From assembly GCA_029237525.1 (NCBI GenBank), contig JARBAU010000090.1:1-43409 (forward strand): 43,409 bases of DNA, given 5' to 3'. Origin of the DNA: Nitrososphaerales archaeon. Its GTDB lineage: Archaea; Thermoproteota; Nitrososphaeria; Nitrososphaerales; Nitrososphaeraceae. Shown piece after piece: positions 1 to 7,239 of this stretch. A program made the translations under genes and the position numbers. How positions within the stretch are numbered: position 1 is the stretch's first letter; each line of letters starts with the position of its first letter. The notes below the pieces were generated by a model. The model was not told the DNA's origin, did not search any database, and saw only the letters and a program-made list of their open reading frames with translations.

Positions 1-150
1 GATCCGAACTCTGGAAAGCTATTTGATACAAGTATAATTAATGCCGGTGAATCAGCCAAAGTCGATACTTCCAAATTGACATCTGGACAACAATATCCGT
101 TCCACTGTACTGTACATCCATACATGACTGGAACATTAAAAGCGACCTGA
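1..150 (+). CDS. Plastocyanin-like cupredoxin, C-terminal fragment
   Basis: Frame 1 is open from the first base to a TGA at 148-150, giving 49 residues; the start lies outside the window. The fragment ends in the type 1 copper signature: Cys, three residues on a His-Pro pair, then a Met two residues later (FHCTVHPYM), the usual Cys-His-Met cluster of plastocyanin/amicyanin-like electron carriers. Thaumarchaeota encode many such blue copper proteins, thought to replace cytochrome c in the ammonia-oxidation chain. The heme A synthase follows 20 bp downstream, so this copper protein may belong to a terminal oxidase cluster that continues upstream; that link is inference. The signal peptide and the first copper ligand cannot be seen here. 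Confidence 0.85.
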   Translation, partial: DPNSGKLFDTSIINAGESAKVDTSKLTSGQQYPFHCTVHPYMTGTLKAT

Positions 151-153
151 ACT

Positions 154-172
154 AGAGGGGCTGAAATCCTCT
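154..172 (+). promoter_or_regulatory. Shine-Dalgarno-like site with small inverted repeat before ctaA
   Basis: AGAGGGG at 154-160 resembles a ribosome binding site. AGAGG (154-158) can also pair with CCTCT (168-172), which overlaps the proposed CTG start. The element could therefore mask translation initiation of ctaA. The repeat is short, and this role is inference. Confidence 0.3.
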
Positions 173-689
173 GCTTGTCAAGATACTTTCATTAGCTAGT
201 ATTATTTCACTGTTCGTCTTGATGTTTATTGGTGGGTACGTAAGTGCATCTGGGGTTGGCTTGACATGTCCCAAATGGCCGCTATGCCCTAAAGGATTGA
301 TTCCAATGAAGGAGTTTATAATAGAATACTTTCACAGAACAGTCGCGATTACTACGTCCATGCTTATTTTTTTTACAATGGTGTCTATTTTGAAGAACCA
401 TAGAAAGATTCCTAGATTTGTCCAGGCTTCATCGATCATCGCTGTATGTCTTGCAGTAGTTCAAATAAGTCTAGGTGGTATCGTGATAGTTGAGAAGTTA
501 CATGCTTTGCTAGTAACCATTCATCTTGGGGTTGGGCTTGCACTTTTTTCTATGACCATCATGCCAGTGCTTTATGCTTGGGGAATATTCAAGCCAAACA
601 CAATAAAAGATTCTTTGTTACCGCAAACCGATAACATTTCTAAACATGAAGAGAAATATGGAAGTCAAGGTAGCATTGAAAATCCTTGA
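171..689 (+). CDS. ctaA: Half-size heme A synthase (CtaA/COX15 family)
   Basis: Membrane enzyme that oxidises the C8 methyl of heme O to make heme A for an aa3-type terminal oxidase. Visible signatures are the GGYVSASGVGLTCPKWPLCP segment typical of CtaA transmembrane helix 1 and its loop, an E-x-x-H-R heme-ligand motif (EYFHR), and a second conserved His opening the last helix (HLGVG). The protein has about four membrane helices, half the size of bacterial CtaA; half-size forms are known in archaea such as Aeropyrum. The first clear start codons in frame (TTG 219, ATG 222) would cut away most of helix 1. The frame is open back to a stop at 162-164 and encodes hydrophobic residues from 171, where a CTG sits 10 nt after AGAGGGG (154-160), so I place the start at CTG 171. 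The function is firm; the start is uncertain (219 or 222 are the conventional alternatives). Confidence 0.8.
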   Translation: MLVKILSLASIISLFVLMFIGGYVSASGVGLTCPKWPLCPKGLIPMKEFIIEYFHRTVAITTSMLIFFTMVSILKNHRKIPRFVQASSIIAVCLAVVQISLGGIVIVEKLHALLVTIHLGVGLALFSMTIMPVLYAWGIFKPNTIKDSLLPQTDNISKHEEKYGSQGSIENP

Positions 690-790
690 AATCACAACAA
701 CCTCAAAAGTGTAATATACTCAATATATTGAGTTCAAATCTGACACTTTTTAACTCTAACTCACAATAGTCTTAATCCCCTAATCTCCGC

Positions 791-800
791 AAAATATATA
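791..800 (+). promoter_or_regulatory. TATA box of the iron-type alcohol dehydrogenase gene
   Basis: AAAATATATA lies about 30 bp upstream of ATG 826. That spacing gives a transcript starting within a few bases of the ATG, so the gene is probably leaderless. It also favours ATG 826 over the in-frame TTG at 820. Confidence 0.6.
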
Positions 801-825
801 CTGTTGTCTAATAATCCATTTGACT

Positions 826-1776
826 ATGTGGAAAGTTCTGACACCACGAAAGATTGTTTTTGGTGAAAATGCAGCTCAGCAATTTGAATATCCGAATAAA
901 TCATTAATTATAACCACTACAACTCCAGACATTTACAACAAATGGATCGATTACATGGGTATCAAGAATTACGAAATATATGATAAAGTTATGCCTGATC
1001 CTTCGATTGAAATTATACAAAAAATACAGAAAGAGTATGAAGGAAAGGAAATTTCAGCATATATTGGTCTGGGTGGCGGTAGTTCAATGGATGTTTGCAA
1101 ATATTTGGGCAAATTAACCTCGATTCCAAAAATTCTAATTCCTACAACCTTTGGTACTGGTGCTGAGATGACAACATATGCCGTAGTAAGCTTTGACCAT
1201 AAAAAGAAGCTACTCCAAGACGAATCATTCTTAGCAGACGCAGCTATAGTCGATCCTTATTTTCTACCGGGTACTCCCTACCCTATTATGAGAAATTCGG
1301 CTTGTGACGCGGCGGCTCAAGCATCTGAGGCTTACAACAGCAGAATTAGTAATCCGCTCACCAAGTTGTTTTGTAAAGAAGCATTTGATGTCCTCGAGGA
1401 TGCAATTATTAACGAGAAGCGTGATCTCTTACCATACGGAGCTATGCTTTCTGGGATAGGATTCGGCAATGCTTCTACCACATTAGGACATGCATTGTCC
1501 TATGTGTTTTCAAATGAGGGTACACCACATGGCTACGCTCTTTCAGCATGCACCACAGTAGCTCATAAATTCAACAAATCAACTTATTATGAGCGATTCA
1601 AGAGGATATGCCAGAAGCTACAATTTGAACCTCTAAAGTTAAAATTAGGACTTGATGACGCTGCAGAAGTGATATTGCCCGATAAAGGTCATCTTGACAA
1701 TAATCCTATAACTGTTACTAAAGAAGATATTGTTAAATGCCTAGACGAAATTACTAACACAAACCCACTTTCTTGA
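826..1776 (+). CDS. Iron-type alcohol dehydrogenase; candidate malonic/succinic semialdehyde reductase
   Basis: Group III (Fe-ADH) NAD(P)H-dependent reductase, 316 residues from ATG 826. It has the nucleotide-binding GGGSSMD near residues 83-89, followed by the family's PTTFGTGAE. The metal-site region reads D161-A-A-A-Q165, where the usual family pattern has D-x-x-x-H, so one customary ligand position is Gln; H222 (GHALS) and H235 (TPHGYA) are kept. Three-ligand Asp/His/His sites exist in glycerol-dehydrogenase relatives, so the enzyme may still be active. In Nitrosopumilus maritimus an Fe-ADH of this type is reported to reduce malonic and succinic semialdehyde in the 3-hydroxypropionate/4-hydroxybutyrate cycle; giving this copy that job is inference. 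The C-terminal domain is short compared with the roughly 380 residues usual for the family. It stands alone, with a TATA box and no operon partner. Confidence 0.75.
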   Translation: MWKVLTPRKIVFGENAAQQFEYPNKSLIITTTTPDIYNKWIDYMGIKNYEIYDKVMPDPSIEIIQKIQKEYEGKEISAYIGLGGGSSMDVCKYLGKLTSIPKILIPTTFGTGAEMTTYAVVSFDHKKKLLQDESFLADAAIVDPYFLPGTPYPIMRNSACDAAAQASEAYNSRISNPLTKLFCKEAFDVLEDAIINEKRDLLPYGAMLSGIGFGNASTTLGHALSYVFSNEGTPHGYALSACTTVAHKFNKSTYYERFKRICQKLQFEPLKLKLGLDDAAEVILPDKGHLDNNPITVTKEDIVKCLDEITNTNPLS

Positions 1777-1903
1777 TTGGACAGACTCTCCTTGGTATAG
1801 ACGCAAAGCACTACCTCATGATACTCTGACTTTGATCCAATATAGAATTCTTGAGATAGTTGGCATCGTACTATCTTCATGAATTCTACCGACGTTCCAT
1901 ATA

Positions 1904-1918
1904 TTCGGAATATCCGAA
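1904..1918. repeat. Perfect inverted repeat, operator-like
   Basis: Six-base arms TTCGGA and TCCGAA are separated by ATA. The size and symmetry suit binding by a dimeric winged-helix or helix-turn-helix regulator. It lies in a gene-free interval about 290 bp before npdG, so no target gene is obvious. Confidence 0.35.
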
Positions 1919-2170
1919 ATGTTGTTTCATTATATGCTGAAGGTATTTGAAATCCTTATAAGTTTTGATATATTTCCTATCATGATGCGCAAAATATTAT
2001 CTTCATTTATTCCTGCATATTCACAGGACCTTGATATGAGGTATTCCATAGAAAGATATTATATTTTGGAAATACATAAGCGCTGGTGTAACGAAAATTC
2101 CTAGTAATTACTATCCAATTAGTAGAAAGATTAAATCTATTACTTATTTTTAGCCTGAGCTTCAAAAACC

Positions 2171-2180
2171 TTAATAATAA
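2171..2180 (+). promoter_or_regulatory. TATA-like element of npdG
   Basis: TTAATAATAA lies about 29 bp before the npdG ATG at 2205, the spacing expected for a leaderless archaeal transcript. Confidence 0.45.
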
Positions 2181-2204
2181 ATTCTTCGACAGCTGATTAA
2201 TTAT

Positions 2205-2882
2205 ATGAGAATAGGTATTATTGGCGGTACGGGCGGGATGGGAGAAGGCTTTGCGCTTAGATGGTGTCAAAGTCACGATATTATTGTGGGATCAAGAGAT
2301 GTTGCTAGAGCTTCGGAATCGGCTAAGAATTATTCGAACATAGCAAATACAAAGTATGGTAACAAATTCAAAGGTTCCATTAATGGGGATGATAATATTT
2401 CGATGTCAGGTCGGTCAGATGTACTGTTGCTTTCAATTCCTTATGATACAATAGTAGAAACATGTGGGAAACTAAAGCAGGTGATCGATGATAAATGTAT
2501 CGTAGTGTCACCAATTGTGCCGATGACTAGAACTGATGCTGGATTCATTTATATACCATTAGAACGAAATTCAAAGCCTGCTGCTGAACTCGTGGCAGAC
2601 AATCTCCCACCTAGAAACAGAATCCTTTCAGCTTTCCACACTATCTCTGAGATGAAATTGAAGAAAATTGATATGAGTCTAGATGCGGATACGTTTATCT
2701 GTGGTGATGACAACACTAATGTAACAATACTCAGTAACCTAGTTTCAGAAATAATGGGCTTGAGACCAATTAATTTAGGTCCTTTGTCAATGAGTTATCA
2801 AGCTGAAATTCTAACGCCTATGATATTAAATGCAGCTCGAAGAAACAAATTGAAAAATCCTGGTTTAAAATTGGTGGAGTAA
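2205..2882 (+). CDS. npdG: F420H2:NADP+ oxidoreductase (NADPH-dependent F420 reductase)
   Basis: Transfers hydride between reduced coenzyme F420 and NADP in the cytoplasm. It is 225 residues, the normal family length. The N-terminus MRIGIIGGTGGMGEG is the Rossmann GxGxxG nucleotide loop, and GSRD (about residues 28-31) at the end of the second strand is the NADP phosphate-binding segment typical of the family. A central PIVPMTR segment and a C-terminal ARRNKLKNPGLKL segment agree with the F420-side domain of archaeal Fno/NpdG. Thaumarchaeota make F420, and this enzyme links that pool to NADPH. A two-helix membrane protein gene starts 2 bp after the stop and is probably co-transcribed. Confidence 0.88.
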   Translation: MRIGIIGGTGGMGEGFALRWCQSHDIIVGSRDVARASESAKNYSNIANTKYGNKFKGSINGDDNISMSGRSDVLLLSIPYDTIVETCGKLKQVIDDKCIVVSPIVPMTRTDAGFIYIPLERNSKPAAELVADNLPPRNRILSAFHTISEMKLKKIDMSLDADTFICGDDNTNVTILSNLVSEIMGLRPINLGPLSMSYQAEILTPMILNAARRNKLKNPGLKLVE

Positions 2883-2884
2883 TA

Positions 2885-3181
2885 GTGAGATTCAGTCGAA
2901 GGGAGGGAGAAATACGTCAACGTAAGAACTGGATGACCGCAATGGGCGTGCTATTTATACTCATGGCAGGTGTTATAGCACTAAGGAACCTATATTTTAT
3001 TACCACGAACATTTCACTTGAATCAGCTTTAGAGCGGTACACGAATTTGCAAGTTACGAATGAAAAGTTTGTGATAGCAATGATAGTAGGTGGATCTGTA
3101 TTAATCTGGTGGGGATACTTTAAAAAGAAAGAAGATTATGGTCCACCAGATGAACATGAAAGACGCAGATTTCACTACTAA
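2885..3181 (+). CDS. Small two-helix membrane protein, cotranscribed with npdG
   Basis: 98 residues from a GTG start two bases after the npdG stop, implying translational coupling. The sequence has a basic N-terminus (RFSRREGEIRQRKNW), a first membrane helix around residues 17-36, an outside loop of about 30 residues, a second helix around 59-77, and a charged tail ending ERRRFHY. By the positive-inside rule both ends face the cytoplasm. I do not recognise a family. The tight spacing suggests expression with npdG, but I see no evidence for a shared mechanism. Confidence 0.7.
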   Translation: MRFSRREGEIRQRKNWMTAMGVLFILMAGVIALRNLYFITTNISLESALERYTNLQVTNEKFVIAMIVGGSVLIWWGYFKKKEDYGPPDEHERRRFHY

Positions 3182-3381
3182 AAATCATCTAGCTTCTATT
3201 CAATTGATTCAACCTCTTGGCTTGATGTATCTAGATAGTAAGTCCTAGTGGGTTGACTAACTTTTACACAGAACTATTTTGGATAATATCAAAATCAGTT
3301 CGTAAGACACGTACGTAACCGAAAGGCCGATTAGTTTATCCTATCTACTTGCAATAATTGCGCCATGCCTGACCATCGGGT

Positions 3382-3957
3382 TCATACAGGGATATTCCAT
3401 AAGGGATACCATAGCGAAATATTAGTTTCAAAAGGTATCTCTTTTGACAATACCGCCATTATTTTAAGCTCGTATTCAGAATTTCTTTCCTGTTTTGCTA
3501 CAGGGACAAATGGGTAAAAATTCTTGCGCTTGTGATTGTAGATCAAATATGCTTGGTTCTTCACACTACTTTCATTAATTTGAAACTGAAACACAGAAGC
3601 GAGCAAAAACTGTAGATAGCCTGAATCTTCTACGGTATCACGAATCGCCGTCAAAGCCGCTAGTTCGTCTTCCATTGTTTTAGCATTCAGAACAATCCAA
3701 AAATAGCCATATGAATCAGTCAGTGTGTCGTAGGTTATCTTAAACTCTTCAATACTTTGGTTAAGAAAATTCGTTATATCACTTGTCAGAGCATTAAATT
3801 GCATTCCGCTCATAGTTTTGAAACTTATCCCACATCTACCTGTACTGTGTAAGCCTAATGTTGTCTCTAGGGTAATGCGTCCTCCAGAGAGGGAAAATAA
3901 TATGTCCGACTCCTCTTCGTGTTTACTGATTTTCTTTTTTATCCACGAAAAATCCAA
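3382..3957 (-). CDS. pspAB: PspA-associated protein PspAB
   Basis: 191-residue soluble protein matching the PspAB family, which accompanies PspA/IM30-like membrane-stress proteins in actinobacteria and archaea. Family features visible in order are an ITLETTLGLHSTGRCGISF segment near residues 28-46, a SYGYFWIVL strand near 83-91, DSGYLQFLLASVF near 111-123, the basic KRKNFYPFVP near 143-152, and the C-terminal LWYPLWNIPV. The first in-frame start after an upstream stop is TTG at 3957; AGGTGA (3965-3970, minus strand) lies about 7 nt before it and supports that start. No pspA is visible nearby. The molecular role of PspAB is not well established; a part in envelope-stress response is inferred from its usual company. 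Confidence 0.75.
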   Translation of the reverse strand: MDFSWIKKKISKHEEESDILFSLSGGRITLETTLGLHSTGRCGISFKTMSGMQFNALTSDITNFLNQSIEEFKITYDTLTDSYGYFWIVLNAKTMEDELAALTAIRDTVEDSGYLQFLLASVFQFQINESSVKNQAYLIYNHKRKNFYPFVPVAKQERNSEYELKIMAVLSKEIPFETNISLWYPLWNIPV

Positions 3958-4339
3958 ACCAAATTCACCTAGGATTCAGATTCGGGTAGTTTTACCGAAG
4001 TGTGACCGAATAGAAAATACTCCGTTATCATTCTACAAATGACTCTCCAACATATATCCAGAAAACTCGAAGTAGATAGTCTGAATATTTCATTTAAATA
4101 TATGTCAATCAATATCAATATAATCTGTAGGGACCTATTTGGCTTAAATCATGATCACGAATATGAGAGCTAATGTTTGGTTTTACGTTCTGGGTTATTT
4201 ACAACGCAAGGAAAATTAATCAAATACTACAATGAAAAGTTTTCTAAGAATATTTTTTCCTGGATGTGTAGAATACGACATTATTAGAAGCTTGCATAGA
4301 GGAAACGATATATAAAACTGATACTCAGTAAACAGGCAA
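3958..4339. other. Divergent intergenic region between pspAB and the I9-like gene
   Basis: This 380-bp interval holds the two divergent promoters: the ribosome binding site of pspAB at 3965-3970 (minus strand) and a TATA box at 4308-4317 (plus strand). A 22-codon frame at 4151-4219 is too short to support. I see no other ordered element. Confidence 0.45.
4308..4317 (+). promoter_or_regulatory. TATA box of the I9-like secreted protein gene
   Basis: ATATATAAAA is centred about 28 bp before ATG 4340, a classic archaeal spacing that predicts an essentially leaderless mRNA. Confidence 0.65.
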
Positions 4340-4735
4340 ATGAATCGAATAATGGTCTTTGCTATTATTTTTATATTTTCTTATCTGGAAGTTAACTTGC
4401 CATCTAGCTACACAATTGCTGCTAATGTGCCGGTTATGATAGATTCTTTACAGGCAAATTCGAGCAAAGTGGGCAAAAACGATCTGCAACTCGATAATCA
4501 TTATATTGTTACTATGAAGGGTAATGCAACTTCCCTAGAAATTGGACATGTGATTTCTCAGGTAAAGGAAAAAGGAGGCCAAGTCCTTCAGGTTTATGAG
4601 CACGCAATCAAAGGATTCTCCATGTCATTGCCAGCCATATCTGCAAACAATACAATTGTCGCAATTAAAGCTAATCCAGAAGTCATAAGTGTAGAGAAGG
4701 ATGCAGAAGTAAATATAGCCAAAAGTCAAACGTGA
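4340..4735 (+). CDS. Secreted stand-alone peptidase inhibitor I9 (subtilisin propeptide-like) protein
   Basis: 131 residues. The first roughly 28 form a signal peptide or membrane anchor (hydrophobic core VFAIIFIFSYL, later SYTIAA). The rest matches the inhibitor I9 fold, the propeptide of subtilases: NHYIVTMKGN as the first strand, a helix with VISQVKEKGG, then VLQVYEHAIKGFSMSLP, and finally IKANPEVISVEKDAEV, the usual strand-helix-strand ending. No peptidase domain follows; the protein stops soon after the I9 module. Stand-alone I9 proteins act as subtilisin inhibitors or folding helpers, so this one may control or chaperone an extracellular subtilase encoded elsewhere. That role is inference. 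Confidence 0.72.
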   Translation: MNRIMVFAIIFIFSYLEVNLPSSYTIAANVPVMIDSLQANSSKVGKNDLQLDNHYIVTMKGNATSLEIGHVISQVKEKGGQVLQVYEHAIKGFSMSLPAISANNTIVAIKANPEVISVEKDAEVNIAKSQT

Positions 4736-5152
4736 TTATCACTCCGCATGTAATGGCCAAGTCGACATTTTGTTATCATTAGATTTTTCTCATATCCTTA
4801 GCTCACCACTTTAACGGATTGCTAATTATTATCTCAGTTTTTTCGTAATTTGTATGACATTTGTTCAATGTTCTATAATTTTACCACATTGTCGTGATCT
4901 GCCTTTATAATTGGAGTTTTCGTTTCATGCCTATGTCGGTATACTCGTTTATTCAATCGTAAGTGCATCTTTGACATCAGGTACCTTGATTGACGATTGA
5001 AGGATAATAAAAAGTCAATTGTAACGACACTAGCTAAGTTAACTGACAAGTATCGAACAGTGATAGTGATTTTTACATCCTTGATAAGCGAATTAGACAC
5101 ATATTCCTGCAAAACTTCATATTATCATCAGGCTGTATCTGATGTTTGAAAC
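4736..5152. other. Gene-free stretch
   Basis: About 420 bases between the I9-like gene and the next plus-strand gene. A reverse frame of 79 codons (4873-5112) has no family signature and I do not accept it. I see no repeats or strong hairpins. Confidence 0.4.
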
Positions 5153-5695
5153 ATGGAAATTCTAAAGGACAAAGTACTTGCGAAATACCTCTTTGAAAGA
5201 TACGCCAATAATCCAAGAGACTGGAAATTTATTATCTCAAAGTCATCGTTTGATGATGGATTCTTTGATGCTACGGTTTCAAATCGAGATGAGGTCTGGC
5301 AACTTAAAATCGATTCAATTTACAAGCCTATGCCAACAGTGCTTGGAACTAAAGTTGATATCGACTCCGTTAAATTCGATAAACGTTTAGGTTATTCGAC
5401 TATTCCTTTTGGCTACCGAGCTTTCGATCCTCCAGTTATTATGAATCTATTGGATAAATTAAGTCAAGATCATCATTCAATTACTGATACTATCACAAAT
5501 CGTAACGCGATGAATTCCATACTTAGCTCTCTGGAAACTGTTAAGCCTGAAACTGGAAAGAACTATGTTTATGGCCCCTTGGTATTTACGGACAGTAATC
5601 CTACAGGAATTGATACAGCTCAAAAGCAAATCTCAAAGAACCTAGGTATACGATTGCGAGATAACTTGCGAACAAGGTATTCTGGTTACGGATGA
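5153..5695 (+). CDS. Unrecognised cytoplasmic protein, 180 aa
   Basis: I do not recognise this protein. From ATG 5153 it gives 180 residues with no signal peptide and no membrane helix. The first 75 residues are rich in aromatic and charged residues (ERYANNPRDWKFIISKSSFDDG, DEVWQLKIDSIYK) and look like a mixed alpha/beta fold. The C-terminal part is polar with a basic end (GIRLRDNLRTRYSGYG). The codon use and residue composition look like a real gene. It stands alone between two gene-free intervals. A thaumarchaeal conserved protein of unknown function is the best description. Confidence 0.65.
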   Translation: MEILKDKVLAKYLFERYANNPRDWKFIISKSSFDDGFFDATVSNRDEVWQLKIDSIYKPMPTVLGTKVDIDSVKFDKRLGYSTIPFGYRAFDPPVIMNLLDKLSQDHHSITDTITNRNAMNSILSSLETVKPETGKNYVYGPLVFTDSNPTGIDTAQKQISKNLGIRLRDNLRTRYSGYG

Positions 5696-5811
5696 ATTAT
5701 TATAGTCTAGTTTTCAAGAAAATTGGAGTATTGTAGAGTAAAAAATAAATCAACTTAAAGGTGTGTGAATTTCAAATCCTTTGTGTCCCATTCTGCTCTT
5801 AGCTGATCTAG

Positions 5812-6036
5812 TCAAATTGATCTATTTTTTTGCCTCTGGTTCTGTTTTCGGACTTCGAATGCTACCGTCATAAGACCTATTCCAAAAGATAATGGTATAA
5901 ATCCCAAAAACATCAACATATTGGTATACGGCTGCTGCCCCAAATGCCAGGTTCTAAGTACTATCAAATGAAAGAGCAGTATTATTAAAGGAATGTTTAT
6001 GCCTATAGCAATAATGGCAATACGGATGGGAGACAC
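5812..6036 (-). CDS. Small membrane protein with two helices
   Basis: 74 residues from a GTG start at 6036. Two hydrophobic segments (IAIIAIGINIPLIILLFHLIVL, and MLMFLGFIPLSFGIGLMTVAF) are joined by a short polar loop (RTWHLGQQPYTN). It ends in a basic cytoplasmic tail (RKQNQRQKNRS). This is typical of the many one- and two-helix microproteins in thaumarchaeal genomes. I recognise no family. An AT-rich TATA-like element (6041-6050, minus strand) is very close to the GTG, so the true start could be slightly different. Confidence 0.5.
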   Translation of the reverse strand: MSPIRIAIIAIGINIPLIILLFHLIVLRTWHLGQQPYTNMLMFLGFIPLSFGIGLMTVAFEVRKQNQRQKNRSI

Positions 6037-6326
6037 AACATTTAATTATTCGGTACGTCTTGCATATATGTCTTGTACCGTTACAGTCTCAAGATTCGGT
6101 CCTTATCTTTTTAAATTATTATTATTCAATTGTGACGCATTCAGTCAGCATTTTTCAAATAATTCCCCCCCGAGTAGTTCATTATGGCAAGTCATGGTAG
6201 TTCGTTAGCGGATCACTGATAAAGCATATTCTTGCAGTGCTGGAGTATGGCCTTTTCAATATTCTACTGAATAAGAGATACATTCCCGCTGAAAACACAT
6301 TTAATAGATAAGGCATTAGGAATGCT

Positions 6327-7010
6327 ATGAAAGCGGATAAGTTCGACCTTAGTGGCAAAAAGAAGATGAATAATGAAAATGAACTTATTTCAGATGACGC
6401 TATTATTCAATTTGACGATAGAGTCCATGATAATAAAAATCGAAGAGAATCTGAGAACCGGATCCTAACTAACGCATATCAGAGTTGGTTGGAACTATTA
6501 AAATCGCCAACCGTTGGTCCTTTCCATGCGTATACTCAGGGCTTCTTCTTTGCTTTTGAAGATGTTCTGAAAATTGCCGAAAAGAGCACGATATTACACG
6601 GCGACATAAACGAGTTTCTAATACAAACAAACAAAGCTAGTTTAGATGCAATTAATCTGGTATACAAAAAATCTCCAAAAAGACAGTACGAAAGTAAAGA
6701 GGATTTTGACGATTTCAGAAAGATAGTGATTGATGCATTCGAGGATTGTTTCACTCGGCTGTTTGAATCTAAAGAGTTTGCAGAACTATGGAATAGACTT
6801 TTCATCGACCAATCTGAGCTGCTCAAGTTAATTCAAGATTCAATCGTGGAAAGAAATCTCAAAATGTTAAACCTTCCCACTAGAGAAGAGTTCGATTCCA
6901 TTTTGAAGGATGTCCATGATCTTAAGCGGACAATTCATGATTTGAAAAACTCCGTCCGGTCTGCTAGTGTTACTCATTCATCTGAGGATTTAAAATCTCA
7001 TGAATACTAA
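6327..7010 (+). CDS. PhaE-like protein (class III PHA synthase subunit-like)
   Basis: 227 residues, soluble and mostly helical. The C-terminal part carries NLPTREEFDSILKDVHDLKR (residues 182-201), which fits the conserved C-terminus of PhaE: L-P-T-R followed by a short coiled coil. PhaE is the non-catalytic partner of class III polyhydroxyalkanoate synthase PhaC. The middle (about residues 45-175) is a helical domain of the size seen in PhaE. Soil Thaumarchaeota are known to carry phaC and phaE, but no PhaC is encoded in this window; the next gene instead encodes a phasin-like helical protein. A TATA-like TTTAATAG about 25 bp upstream of ATG 6327 suggests a leaderless transcript; ATG 6369 is an alternative start. 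The family call rests mainly on the C-terminal motif. Confidence 0.55.
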   Translation: MKADKFDLSGKKKMNNENELISDDAIIQFDDRVHDNKNRRESENRILTNAYQSWLELLKSPTVGPFHAYTQGFFFAFEDVLKIAEKSTILHGDINEFLIQTNKASLDAINLVYKKSPKRQYESKEDFDDFRKIVIDAFEDCFTRLFESKEFAELWNRLFIDQSELLKLIQDSIVERNLKMLNLPTREEFDSILKDVHDLKRTIHDLKNSVRSASVTHSSEDLKSHEY

Positions 7011-7211
7011 TCACACGGTAATATATAATAACTGATCATATCAAATTTTAAGTACTATTAGTAAGACATTCTATAGAATACTGAAAAATGATGTCTTAGG
7101 CGATTCTATTACAATTGTTTAAGTATGAGAAATTTCCGATCATGTAAGACATTGATGTCATCCGTGTAAAACATATTAGAAAACAGGTGCCCATCATAAT
7201 GATTTATAGCT

Positions 7212-7219
7212 TTTATACT
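7212..7219 (+). promoter_or_regulatory. TATA box of the phasin-like gene
   Basis: TTTATACT is centred about 25 bp before ATG 7240. The gene therefore has its own promoter and is probably leaderless. Confidence 0.55.
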
Positions 7220-7239
7220 ATAGTGTCATATATAATGCA

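Larger units (their letters stand above)
1777..2204. other. Gene-free stretch with a 15-bp palindrome
   Basis: I see no credible gene in these 430 bases. A forward 61-codon frame (1919-2104) and overlapping reverse frames lack any family signature. The one ordered element is TTCGGA-ATA-TCCGAA at 1904-1918. The end of the stretch carries the npdG promoter. Confidence 0.5.

Noticed and set aside
1919-2104. Forward 61-codon frame after the Fe-ADH gene
   Set aside because: No domain, membrane or Cys pattern, and it starts directly at the palindrome without a promoter at proper spacing.
4873-5112. Reverse 79-codon frame
   Set aside because: Composition is unlike neighbours and there is no start signal, motif or partner.
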